Of a stretch of 64,000 nucleotides of DNA, positions 54,178 to 63,663 are shown one piece after another (position 1 is the first letter of the stretch; every line of letters starts with the position of its first letter). The notes beneath the pieces were generated by a model that was given only the letters and a program-made list of their open reading frames with translations, was not told the DNA's origin and made no database searches. The stretch comes from Trichaptum fuscoviolaceum (Eukaryota > Basidiomycota > Agaricomycetes > Hymenochaetales > Trichaptaceae): positions 3,541,773 to 3,605,772 of the forward strand of contig CAJSYZ010000007.1 of assembly GCA_910574455.1 (NCBI GenBank). The letters are read 5' to 3'. The translations under genes and the position numbers were made by a program.

Positions 54178-54891
54178 GAGGCAAAGAAAGCCACAGAATT
54201 GCCACCCTCATCTTTCCTTCCTTCGATATCCGCCCTCCGCGAGCAGAACACCCTCAACGCCCAGAAGCAATGGGAGGACCACCTCGCCCATGCCACTGCC
54301 TCCACTGCCGACAAGTACTTGGCAATCACAGGCCCACCAAAACGTCGTCCGCGCGCACTCATGGAGATGTCGGACACCTACCCCCGCGCTGAGATTTCAG
54401 CAGTTGCTCAAGTCCTCTGCTGCGCTGGCCCCTTCGGGGCGTACTGGATGCGCATGAGCCCAGAATATAGGCGCAGAAACGGCCTGATCACCTACTGTCG
54501 TTGGCACAATCACCCCCCTTGGCCTGCCCAGACCGCCGCCCACATACTTGGTGGTTGCGAGACTTTCCGCCCTTGGATTGGTAAGGTCTGGCCCAAAGGC
54601 ACCCCACTCCCAGCCCACCACACAGAGTGGGCAGACGAACCCCTTATCGACGTGATTCGCAAGTGGCTTAAGTTCACTAGGCATCTCGACCGCCCCACTC
54701 AGCGCACCTCAGCTGCCATCCGCCTTGCATTTGCGATGATGGAGCTAGATGGCCTCCCAACCGACCAGGGCATGGACCTGACGACCCTTCGTGTGTACGT
54801 ACGGCGCGCCCTTGGACCACGCACTCAGGACACAGACCCGGATCTTTATGATTTTAACGGTCACGTTTCAGACCCTCCTCTTGATCTTTGA
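54178..54891 (+). pseudogene. LINE-B ORF2 part 4: C-terminal region
   Basis: Final 237 codons of ORF2, resuming in frame after Copia (EEAKKATEL...). It holds the Cys/His segment CRWHNHPPWPAQTAAHILGGC and ends with the stop shared by other copies (DPPLDL). Undamaged, but disconnected from the rest. Confidence 0.87.
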
Positions 54892-55258
54892 TGCAACTTA
54901 CTTCTTTTATGTATGAGGCACCAGCGATCCCAGACAGAACGGTGCTTTACCCAGGTTAACGCCCAGGTACTGTGCCCGGACGCGCCCTCTTTTCTAAACT
55001 TCGTCTGTGCTTGTAGTGTAGGTTCACCTGCGCCTTGACATGGGCGTGGTGATATGTAAACCAATCTCTCCTCTTCCTTTTCCCTTCTTTAATAGGCGGT
55101 GCGCCCACTTAGCCCCCACCTTCGGTGGCGGGCACCTCCCGCCCAGTTTCGTAGTTTACCTCGATGACGGGCGCCTCCGTTGTAGATAGGTCATGTACTT
55201 AGCTATGCTGCAGGAATAATAAAGCCAAAAAAAAAAAAAAAAAAAGTAAAAAAAAAAA
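54892..55258 (+). other. LINE-B 3' UTR and poly(A)
   Basis: Contains the paired hairpins (about 55115-55145), AATAAA (55218-55223) and A19-GT-A11 (55227-55258). The next base begins Gypsy-2 coding sequence, so this LINE inserted into Gypsy-2. Confidence 0.82.
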
Positions 55259-55260
55259 CC

Positions 55261-55506
55261 CCTTGGATCTACAACCCAACTGCTGATTCTTGGGTAGTAG
55301 CTCATACACTCGGCCCAGAACTACGAGAAATATACGAAGGTCACACTCCAAATTGGAAAGAGCTTAGAGAAGAGTACTACCGCCGACACCCCGATCTACT
55401 ACCACAACCACCACAAGAACCTCAACCAACTTCCACTTCCAACCCTCAACCCAGCGACTACCATCGATCTCGTTCAAACTCACCCACTCACGGACTTCTT
55501 GATTGA
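55261..55506 (+). pseudogene. ORF fragment upstream of Gypsy-2 gag
   Basis: Eighty-one codons plus a stop (PWIYNPTADSWVVAHTLGPE... ending THGLLD), cut on the left by LINE-B. Composition is protein-like, with Trp/Tyr and a Pro/Ser-rich tail. It may be a separate first ORF or an earlier part of Gypsy-2 gag. Not otherwise recognised. Confidence 0.4.
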
Positions 55507-55656
55507 ACCCTCTTCAGACGATCCTCTCAATCAGGCAGCTCCGTTGCTCCAGAAACTCCTACTCCCTCACGCCGAACACCCACACTTCCCTCTATCCCAT
55601 TGAAACCATCTCTCTCTTACACCCGCCCTCACATCGAACCTCTATCCATTAGTACT

Positions 55657-56069
55657 ATGGCTACCCAAACTGTCACGGAAACTACCCGCTCAATGTTCCG
55701 ACCCCCACCTGGAGAAGAAAGTATCAGTACCTTTTTCCACTTAAGACATCTCCAAGGTCGAGGCAGAGGAGGCAGAGGAGGCAGAGGAGGCCGACAAAAT
55801 CCTGCATGGAGAGGATGGGGATTTGGTGAACCACCCGCAGGAGATGAAGGAGGAGGAGGAGGAGAAGGACCACCCGGAGGAAACCCAAACAACAACGGAG
55901 GAGGAGGAGGAGCCGATGAAGGAGGAGGAGGAGGAGGCGGAGGAGCTGGAGGTGGAGGAGCAGCAGACAATAACAATCAAGGAGATGGACCCGCACATGA
56001 TCGGCCCATAACCATGGCTAAAATTCAACCTTTCGACGGAACCCAAGAAGATGCAGATCGCTTTTTACT
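55657..56069 (+). pseudogene. Gypsy-2 gag, N-terminal part
   Basis: ATG at 55657. An Arg/Gly-rich stretch and a long Gly/Asn/Glu low-complexity linker lead to PFDGTQEDADRFLL, the start of a Gypsy capsid domain. LINE-E interrupts it at 56069. The downstream portion matches the fragment at 10354-11319 (minus), which begins with the same RFLL. The GGA-repeat region (55845-55965) also creates spurious Leu-rich antisense frames. Confidence 0.7.
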
Positions 56070-57771
56070 CATCCTTCTTGACCTCTAACCACTACCTTCC
56101 CGATTTGGTCGAGCCCCCCCGCTCCCATCGGTTAGGCATGGCAGACAGCCACACATCTAAGAAACTGTCTATCGCGGCCAAACCTGGTCGGTCATCAGCG
56201 TCTGCTGCGGCCGCCGCCACTGGCCAACCCCCCTCCGTCACCGTTGTTGCCCCGGCAACGGCATCGACCGCCACCCCCGTCCCCTCGGCTCTGGGCTCGC
56301 CTGTACAGCTCAGACAAAGGGAACTCGATGTACTACCACCCTCCTCACCACTCCCACCTAGCTCTGATGCTGGTATGCCGTTGGCCTTCCCGGCAACACC
56401 GCGCGCGGGTGAGAAGCGTACGGCCTCTGTCCTGTCCCCACTACCGGGGCGCCCTGCTCCCCCCACTGATTCCGTTCCGGAACATGAGATGGCACTAATA
56501 CATGGCATGTACCATCTCTGGGACACCCTCTCTGACCAGCTCACGGCCAACTTCGCTGACCTGAGCAAGACCCCCCACAAGCGAATGATGTTGAACGCCA
56601 GCACACTAGGTGGACTGTATGCAGCTACCTACACAATGCTGTCGACACTTGTGGATGGGAAGGATGCTAATCCCAACGTCAAAGAGTATGCTGACCTTGC
56701 GGCAGCTGCCTTCCAACAACACCACGCTGAAACCAGCGTCCCACTCCCCCCACCATTTGTACCCTCCCCCACTCCTGACGACGACCCAGCATCCAGCAAG
56801 AGCATGGCCACTATGAACAAGGCTCTTACGCAGCTGATCAAGGATGTCCGCGTTATGCAGAAGCAGAATGCAACCATCAGTAAGTTGAACGGCGATGTTG
56901 GCACCCTCTCCAGACAGGTGCAGACTCTACTCGACCGGCCTCCACCTCGCCCCCCTCGCATCAACCCGCCGCCACCCCCCCAGGTAGCCCCGGCCCCAGT
57001 CCCACTCACCTACGCTCAGGTGGCAGCCACTACTGCCCCAGCACCCCCGGTTACTACCACCCCAGCCCCTCAGGCCAAGGGCAGGACCACTCCCAAGAAG
57101 GCGCCCTCCACAGGACGTGCCTCACCCCCACCACCCAAGATGTATGCCAAGGAGCCGACCTTGGTATTTACAGCTAGCCCCTACATCCCAGCAGCTAAGC
57201 GCAAGTCTGGTGCCGCCCTTACAACTGCGGTGCGTAATTTCTTCGCTGAGCTGCCCACCACAAAGCGCCTTCTGGTGCGGTCGGCGGTTTTCAACACTAA
57301 AGGCCGCATTGTATGCATGTTTACTAACCGTCCAGGCTCTACTGAGGGCATGGCGGTCGAAAGTGCTCTTGATAGCCATGCGGGTGCCCTGTGTGCTCAC
57401 TTGGCTCCCATTTGCTACACGGGTACCATGCAAGTGCCACCGGTACTCACTGCAACCTGGGTCCGTCCGCGATCCACCCTTAGGATTTCCATGGTTCCCA
57501 CTAGGGACACTACTCTTCCCAAGGGTCAGCGGACGACGTACACTCAGGAGGATCTGCTGGCCGAGTTTAACAGCAATCCCATCCTTAGCGACCTCCAGTA
57601 CATTGTCCCCCCCCACTACACATCACAACCGGATGCACTCGAGAAAGAGAAACTCGAGATTTGCCCGGGTATTTTCACCTTTGCAGACAGAGAGAAAGGA
57701 GAAATACGCGAGAAGCTCCTCAAAAAGCCGACCGTGTGGCTCTTCGGACTCCGGCTCCGCCTATCCATTCC

Positions 57772-57992
57772 TATTAAAGAATATTGGACCAGCCGGGGAT
57801 TGAACCCGGGACCATCTGTTATCTAGACTGGACGCTCTACCACTGAGCTACCGGCCCATTGTAGTAGTAGTGGTGAGACAAGCCTATAGGGCCTTAACAT
57901 TCCCTATACTACAGGCTCTTCACCTGCGGACTCTGACACAATTGTTCAGAAGTCAGACTTGTGTCTGGGCTATCAATTGGCTAGTTCCAACA
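57772..57992. mobile_element. 221-bp insertion with 5-bp duplication (solo-LTR-like) carrying a tRNA-like gene
   Basis: Flanked by ATTCC (57767-57771, 57993-57997). It begins TATTAAAG and ends GTTCCAACA, reminiscent of the TRIM LTR (TATTAGG...GTTCGTGACA), which also has a 5-bp duplication. About one third is a tRNA-like sequence on the minus strand. The other 135 bp has no recognisable content. Could be a solo LTR of a TRIM-like family or a mobilised tRNA segment. Confidence 0.6.
57785..57857 (-). tRNA. tRNA-like gene, anticodon not assigned
   Basis: The 73-nt minus-strand sequence forms a 7-bp acceptor stem (GGGCCGG with CTGGTCC, two G-U pairs), a D-arm (GCTC/GAGC) and a 5-bp T-arm (CCGGG/CCCGG around TTCAATC), with A- and B-box consensus. 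The anticodon arm is abnormal: pairing needs a bulged G and leaves the 7-nt loop AGATAAC without the usual U33. No CCA is encoded and no clear T-run terminator follows. Likely a tRNA-derived or degenerate tRNA. Confidence 0.55.
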
Positions 57993-58321
57993 ATTCCACC
58001 AATGCGCCCAGGCTTCTCTCAATGCGACAGATGCCAGGCGCTTGGTCATTCCAGCAGGGGCTGTAAGGCCCCTATTACATGTGCGTATTGCGCCGGTCCG
58101 CATGCCACTAAGTACCACCGCTTGAAGTGCCCTACCTGCGCTCAGGAAGCTGTCCCAGCTGGCACCCCGTGCTCCCATCCCCGTCTCTGCGCCAACTGTC
58201 AGGGCCCTCATAGATCCACATCTGTGAAGTGCCCTCAGAGGCGTAAGTATGGCCCCTCACCAAACGATGATGAGTCTGATTCAGACTCGGATTCGCCCGA
58301 CGACACTATGGAGCAAGGAGA

Positions 58322-58935
58322 ATGACTGACACAATCCGTGTCCTTCAGTGGAATGCTGCCCACTCATTAGCAGCAATTCATTCTCTTTTTCCTCTCCTTG
58401 CTGATAACCCCCGCCCCCCACACCTATTGCTTATCCAGGAACCGCCCTGGTACAAAATTGGTACCCAACCCTCACTGACTAACCCAGATGGAGATGACGT
58501 CTTCAATGTCCCCTCTATTCCAGGTTACGTCCCCTGCCTCCCACCGGCCACCCGTCCGCGAGTGGTTACTTACGTTTCACGGTCCCTTCCAACACACTCA
58601 TGGTCTATCGTCGGTGCAGCGTCACATGGCACTGATGTCCTGACTATTGAGGTTTGCTCTACCCACACTGTCCGCCTCTGCAATTACTACGGCCAGCAGG
58701 CGCCAGAGAGGGTAGCCCCAACCCACACTTACCCAGGTGAGTCGTTTCTCTTCAGTCTCACCCCGGCAATAGCCGCTTCCCTAACGATCGCTGGCGACTT
58801 CAATCGCCGGCATCGTTCCTGGTCAGAGTTGCCATGTTCCAATGCCGAGTCAAACAGGGGGCAACCCTTGGATGACTTCTTCCGAGAGCATGGACATCAG
58901 CCTGCCCATCACCCAGATGTGGACACTCGTCCGGG
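58322..58935 (+). pseudogene. LINE-E ORF2, endonuclease part only
   Basis: Starts at ATG 58322, overlapping the ORF1 stop as ATGA. Contains Asn11, Glu40 and GDFNRRH of the APE endonuclease, then ends at PDVDTRPG where LINE-F inserted, before the SDHT motif. Confidence 0.85.
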
Positions 58936-61631
58936 TTTTTTTTTTTTTTTTTTTTTTTTGCCTTTATTATTCCTGCAGCATAGCTAAGTACATGACCTAT
59001 CTACAACGGAGGCGCCCGTCATCGAGGTAAACTACGAAACTGGGCGGGAGGTGCCCGCCACCGAAGGTGGGGGCTAAGTGGGCGCACCGCCTATTAAAGA
59101 AGGGAGAAGGAAGAGGAGAGATTGGTTTACATATCACCACGCCCATGTCAAGGCGCAGGTGAACCTACACTACAAGCACAGACGAAGTTTAGAAAAGAGG
59201 GCGCGTCCGGGCACAGTACCTGGGCGTTAACCTGGGTAAAGCACCGTTCTGTCTGGGATCGCTGGTGCCTCATACATAAAAGAAGTAAGTTGCATCAAAG
59301 ATCAAGAGGAGGGTCTGAAACGTGACCGTTAAAATCATAAAGATCCGGGTCCGTGTCCTGAGTGCGTGGTCCAAGGGCGCGCCGTACATACACACGAAGG
59401 GTCGTTAGGTCCATGTCCTGGTCGGTTGGGAGGCCATCTAGCTCCATCATCGCAAATGCAAGGCGGATGGCAGCTGAGGTGCGCTGAGTGGGGCGGTCGA
59501 GATGCCTAGTGAACTTAAGCCACTTGCGAATCACGTCGATAAGGGGTTCGTCTGCCCACTCTGTGTGGTGGGCTGGGAGTGGGGTGCCTTTGGGCCAGAC
59601 CTTACCAATCCAAGGGCGGAAAGTCTCGCAACCACCAAGTATGTGGGTGGCGGTCTGGGCAGGCAAAGGGGGGTGATTGTGCCAACGACAGTAGGTGATC
59701 AGGCCGTTTCTGCGCCTATATTCTGGGCTCATGCGCATCCAGTACGCCCCGAAGGGGCCAGCGCAGCAGAGGACTTGAGCAACTGCTGAAATCTCAGCGC
59801 GGGGGTAGGTGTCCGACATCTCCATGAGTGCGCGCGGACGACGTTTTGGTGGGCCTGTGATTGCCAAGTACTTGTCGGCAGTGGAGGCAGTAGCATGGGC
59901 GAGATGTGCCTCCCATTGCTTCTGGGCATTGAGGGTGTTCTGCTCGCGGAGGGCGGATATCGAAGGAAGGGAAGATGAGGGTGGCAGTTCTGTGGCTTTC
60001 TTTGCCTCTTCATCAGCCCATTCGTTTCCTGGGACGCCTGAATGACCTAGGCACCAGTGAAACTCGATTTTGAGGTTGGGGTGAATGTCCAGCAGGTTGG
60101 TGATGCCTGCTTTCCAAGCGAGTAGTAAGTGGGCGCCAGGTGCTGAGGGCCAGTCGCGGACAAGGCGAAGGGCGGTTAGCGAATCTGACATGAAGACGAT
60201 GGACTCCACTTCCAGGAGGTGGCGGCCGAAGTGAGAGGCAGCCCAAGCTGGAGCAGACGCAAGGGAGAAGATCTCGGCGTCAGTGGCAGTGGCGATTTTG
60301 GGGGAAGCGCAATGTCTAAAGCCCAGGCGATGTTGACCGCGCATGGCGACAATTGCTGAGCCAGACTTGTGCTCGAGTCTGGAACCGTCTGTGAAGATCT
60401 GGACGGAGGTGGTGGTGCACAGAGAGTTGGCAGATGCGACAAACGCCTGGCGAGTGTCAGTGTCAACGGGACCGGCAGGGATGGCAAATTTGAGGCGTCC
60501 TCCAGCAAAGGCAAGTGGATCCTCCCAGGGAGAGTGTGTGTACGCAGGGACCTGTTGGGCAGTCGGGACACGGTCGGCAAGCGAAGAAGAGTACAGGCGT
60601 GGTTTTTGTGCTGCAGGAATAGCACGTCTACCTACAGAATGAGGAGTGCGCCAAAGGCGAAGAGCATGATTAGTTTTAAGATAATTGAAATAAAACTGAA
60701 ACGGGGGCATAGAGCAAAGATAGTTGGTGCTTAGCGGTGAAGCGCCTCGGTAAACACCAAGGATCCACCTGCAAGCGGTGTTTTGGACGCCCTGTAGACG
60801 AGCCACAAGGGTCTTCTGGCGGGTGCCAGTGTACCAAACCGGCGCAGCCCATGCGAGGACTGTTCTGACGCAGGCTGAGTAGAGCTGGCGAAGGTTAAGG
60901 GCGGACATGCCTCGCTCTGTGTTGGCAAGCAGGCAAATGGCAGCGAGTGTTGAGAGGCCCTTGGAGCGCATGCGCTCAACATGGGGTTTGAAAGACAAGG
61001 CCGGATCCCACCAGATCCCCAACCACCGAAGTGGGATGGAGGGCTTAATGAGAGTGTCCTCGTCGAGTTGGACGCCCCGGGAGTCCCAGCCGCGATATCT
61101 TTGGCGACGCCCAGGGGGGTGGAAGTGGAGGAGCTCGGTCTTCGCGGTCTCGATGTTGAGATTGATGTCGTTGAAGTTTGAGTTGAGGTGGTGGTAAGCG
61201 CCTACTAAGTTCCTGCAGTTGGCGGTGACTGATGAGCCAGTGATGGCAATCATGTGGTCGTCGACATATGCTAGGAGCTCGCAGTCGGGGTGGTGGAACC
61301 GCTGAATCGCAATAGCTGCAAAAAGAGTGGAGAGAATGGGTGAGACTGGGGAGCCCTGAGGCGTCCCAAAGTCCGGTTTACGGACACTAGGGAGTGTGGT
61401 GCCATCGAAAGAGATAGCAGCCTCCCGCCCGGTCATGAAAGAAAGGCACCAGTCCGCCATGTCTGGCGAACAGCCTAACTCCAAGAGCCGGTGGTGGAGA
61501 TGTTGTGGATGAACCGAGTCAAAGAAGCCTTGTCACTGGGCTTTCTCCACAATCTGTAAAAGGCGTTGGGCGGCGTCGTAGACAGAGTGTCCTTGACGAC
61601 CGCCGTACTGGTTTGGGGGAAGCCAGTTCTG
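58936..61631 (-). mobile_element. LINE-F: 5'-truncated LINE, 3' half
   Basis: Poly(T) 58936-58959 marks its tail; 3' UTR and ORF2 follow up to 61631 (about ORF2 residue 547). Two extra G residues (61632-61633) separate it from LINE-G, whose natural 5' end lies head to head. This is the junction expected from one LINE inserted by twin priming. Confidence 0.82.
59295..61484 (-). CDS. LINE-F ORF2 C-terminal 729 aa (RT palm with YVDD, RNase H, C-terminal region)
   Basis: Longest uninterrupted ORF2 segment in the window: GTPQGSPVSP, YVDD, thumb, RNase H (FTDGS, DAEIF, SDSLTAL, HWCLGHSG) and the C-terminal Cys/His region. Upstream, a net 36-bp deletion near 61536 removes the segment with the catalytic motif-A aspartate (LAVDIQGFFD in LINE-B) and creates an in-frame TGA. 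No reverse transcriptase activity is therefore expected. The first codon is not an ATG; this is a remnant. Confidence 0.85.
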   Translation of the reverse strand: MELGCSPDMADWCLSFMTGREAAISFDGTTLPSVRKPDFGTPQGSPVSPILSTLFAAIAIQRFHHPDCELLAYVDDHMIAITGSSVTANCRNLVGAYHHLNSNFNDINLNIETAKTELLHFHPPGRRQRYRGWDSRGVQLDEDTLIKPSIPLRWLGIWWDPALSFKPHVERMRSKGLSTLAAICLLANTERGMSALNLRQLYSACVRTVLAWAAPVWYTGTRQKTLVARLQGVQNTACRWILGVYRGASPLSTNYLCSMPPFQFYFNYLKTNHALRLWRTPHSVGRRAIPAAQKPRLYSSSLADRVPTAQQVPAYTHSPWEDPLAFAGGRLKFAIPAGPVDTDTRQAFVASANSLCTTTSVQIFTDGSRLEHKSGSAIVAMRGQHRLGFRHCASPKIATATDAEIFSLASAPAWAASHFGRHLLEVESIVFMSDSLTALRLVRDWPSAPGAHLLLAWKAGITNLLDIHPNLKIEFHWCLGHSGVPGNEWADEEAKKATELPPSSSLPSISALREQNTLNAQKQWEAHLAHATASTADKYLAITGPPKRRPRALMEMSDTYPRAEISAVAQVLCCAGPFGAYWMRMSPEYRRRNGLITYCRWHNHPPLPAQTATHILGGCETFRPWIGKVWPKGTPLPAHHTEWADEPLIDVIRKWLKFTRHLDRPTQRTSAAIRLAFAMMELDGLPTDQDMDLTTLRVYVRRALGPRTQDTDPDLYDFNGHVSDPPLDL

Positions 61632-61701
61632 GGCATCCTTCTTGACCTCTAACCACTACCTTCCCGATTTGGTCGAGCCCCCCCGCTCCCATCGGTTAGG
61701 C

Positions 61702-63663
61702 ATGGCAGACAGCCACACATCTAAGAAACCGTCTATCGCGGCCAAACCTGGTCGGTCGTCAGCGTCTGCTGCTGCCGCCGCCACTGGCCAACCCCCCTCC
61801 GTCACCGTTGTTGCCCCGGCAACGACATCGACCGCCACCCCCGTCCCCTCGGCTCTGGGCTCGCCTGTACAGCTCAGACAAAGGGAACTCGATGTACTAC
61901 CTCCCTCCTCACCACTCCCACCCAGCTCTGATGCTGATATGCCGTTGGCCTTCCCGGCAACACCGCGCGCGGGTGAGAAGCGTACGGCCTCAGTCCTGTC
62001 CCCACTACCGGGGCGCCCTGCTCCCCCCACTGATTCCATTCCGGAACATGAGATGGCACTGATACATGGCATGTACCATCTCTGGGACACCCTCTCTGAC
62101 AAGCTCACGGCCAACTTCGCTGACCTGAGCAAGACCCCCCACGAGCGAATGATGTTGAACGCCAGCACACTAGGTGGACTATATGCAGCAACCTACACAA
62201 TGCTGTCGACACTTGTGGATGGGAAGGATGCTAACCCCAATGTCAAAGAGTATGCTGACCTTGCGGCAGCTGCCTTCCAACAACACCACGCCGAAACCGG
62301 CGTCCCACTCCCCCCACCATTTGTACCCCCCTTCACCCCAGACGACGAACCAGCATCTAGCAAGAGCATGGCCACTATGAACAAGGCTCTTGGACAGCTG
62401 ATCAAGGAAGTCCGCGTTGTGCAGAAGCAGAATGCAGGCATCAGTAAGTTGAACAGCGATGTTGGCACCCTCTCCCGACAGGTGCAGACTCTACTCGACC
62501 GGCCTCCACCTCGCCCCCCTCGCATCAACCCGCCGCCACCTCCCCAGGTAGCTCCGGCCCCAGTCCCACTCACCTATGCTCAGGTGGCAGCTGTCGCTGC
62601 CCCAGCACCCCCTGCCACTACCACCCCAGCCCCCAAGGCCACGGGCAGGACCACTCCCAAGAAGGCGCCCTCCACAGGACGTGCCTCACCCCCACCACCC
62701 AAGATGTATGCCAAGGAGCCGACCTTGGTGTTTACAGCTAACCCCTACATCCCAGCAGCTAAGCGCAAGTCTGGTGCCGCCCTTACAACTGCGGTGCGTA
62801 ATTTCTTTGCTGAGCTGCCCACCACAAAGCGTCTGCTGGTGCGGTCTGCGGTGTTCAACACTAAAGGCCGCATTGTATGCACGTTCACTAACCGTCCAGG
62901 CTCTACTGAGGGCATGGCGGTTGAAAGCGCTCTTGATAGCCATGCGGGTGCCCTGTGTGCTCACTTGGCTCCCATTTGCTACACGGGTACCATGCAAGTG
63001 CCACCGGTACTCACTGCAACCCGGGTCCGTCCGCGCTCCACCCTTAGGATTTCCATGGTCCCTACTAGGGACACTACTCTTCCCAAGGGTCAGCGGATGA
63101 CGTACACTCAGGAGGATCTGCTGGCCGAGTTTAACAGCAATCCCATTCTTAGCGACCTCCAGTACATTGTCCCCCCCCATTTCACAGCACAATCGGATGC
63201 ACTCGAGAAAGAGAAACTCGAGATTTGCCCGGGTATTTTCACCTTTGCAGACAGAGAGAAAGGAGAAATACGCGAGAAGCTCCTCAAAAAGCCGACCGTG
63301 TGGCTCTTCGGAATCCGGCTCCGCTTATCCATCCCACCAATGCGCCCAGGCTTCTCCCAATGCGACAGATGCCAGGCGCTTGGTCATTCCAGCAGGGGCT
63401 GTAAGGCCCCTATCACATGTGCGTATTGCGCTGGCCCGCATGCCACTAAATATCACCGCTCGAAGTGCCCAACCTGCGCTCAGGAAGCTGTCCCAGCTGG
63501 CACCCCATGCTCCCACCCCCGTCTCTGCGCTAACTGCCAGGGCCCTCATAGATCCACATCTGTGAAGTGCCCTCAGAGGCGTAAGTATGGCCCTTCACCA
63601 AACGATGATGAGTCCGATTCAGACTCTGATTCGCCCGACGACACTATGGAGCAAGGAGAATGA
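61702..63663 (+). CDS. LINE-G ORF1 (653 aa, intact)
   Basis: ATG at 61702 (MADSHTSKK); the frame is open upstream but lacks an ATG. An Ala/Ser/Pro-rich N-terminus is followed by a helical stretch around residues 228-265 (KSMATMNKALGQLIKEVRVVQ), a Pro-rich linker and a conserved central domain (YAKEPTLVFTANPYIP through IRLRLSIP). Three C-terminal Cys/His knuckles follow at about 554-567 (CX2CX4HX4C), 573-589 and 609-623. The tail is acidic. As in other RNase H/APE LINEs, this is the RNA-binding partner of ORF2. The terminal ATGA couples it to ORF2. Confidence 0.88.
   Translation: MADSHTSKKPSIAAKPGRSSASAAAAATGQPPSVTVVAPATTSTATPVPSALGSPVQLRQRELDVLPPSSPLPPSSDADMPLAFPATPRAGEKRTASVLSPLPGRPAPPTDSIPEHEMALIHGMYHLWDTLSDKLTANFADLSKTPHERMMLNASTLGGLYAATYTMLSTLVDGKDANPNVKEYADLAAAAFQQHHAETGVPLPPPFVPPFTPDDEPASSKSMATMNKALGQLIKEVRVVQKQNAGISKLNSDVGTLSRQVQTLLDRPPPRPPRINPPPPPQVAPAPVPLTYAQVAAVAAPAPPATTTPAPKATGRTTPKKAPSTGRASPPPPKMYAKEPTLVFTANPYIPAAKRKSGAALTTAVRNFFAELPTTKRLLVRSAVFNTKGRIVCTFTNRPGSTEGMAVESALDSHAGALCAHLAPICYTGTMQVPPVLTATRVRPRSTLRISMVPTRDTTLPKGQRMTYTQEDLLAEFNSNPILSDLQYIVPPHFTAQSDALEKEKLEICPGIFTFADREKGEIREKLLKKPTVWLFGIRLRLSIPPMRPGFSQCDRCQALGHSSRGCKAPITCAYCAGPHATKYHRSKCPTCAQEAVPAGTPCSHPRLCANCQGPHRSTSVKCPQRRKYGPSPNDDESDSDSDSPDDTMEQGE

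Larger units (their letters stand above)
19328..55258 (+). mobile_element. LINE-B: APE/RNase H LINE carrying all central insertions
   Basis: LINE pieces at 19328-22229, 28940-29969, 38625-39539 (duplicated at 47435-48350) and 54178-55258 are contiguous once insertions and target duplications are removed. The four ORF2 pieces sum to 4008 nt, an exact multiple of three. The 5' end is missing about 474 bp compared with LINE-G and joins a giant LTR at 19327. The 3' end has AATAAA (55218-55223) and A-rich tails at 55227-55258. The APE endonuclease, reverse transcriptase, RNase H and ORF1 zinc knuckles resemble fungal Tad1/I-group LINEs; the clade is inferred. Confidence 0.85.
56138..58325 (+). pseudogene. 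LINE-E ORF1, interrupted
   Basis: Starts at ATG 56138 (MADSHTSKK) and runs to 57771, where the 221-bp insertion breaks the conserved sequence just before the first zinc knuckle (SIP|PMRPGFSQ). It resumes at 57998 and ends at 58325. Without the insertion and its duplication ATTCC the frame would be continuous. Domains as for LINE-G ORF1. Confidence 0.85.
56070..58935 (+). mobile_element. LINE-E: 5' half of a LINE
   Basis: Begins CATCCTTCTTGACC at 56070, the same base as LINE-G at 61634, so this is the natural LINE 5' end. It follows the target sequence ATCGCTTTTTACT (56057-56069). It contains ORF1 with a 221-bp insertion and the first 205 or so codons of ORF2, and is cut at 58935 by the poly(T) of LINE-F. 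Confidence 0.85.

Noticed and set aside
55629..55976. Pro/Leu-rich antisense ORFs in the GGA-repeat region
   Set aside because: Translations of the low-complexity Gly-rich linker of Gypsy-2 gag.
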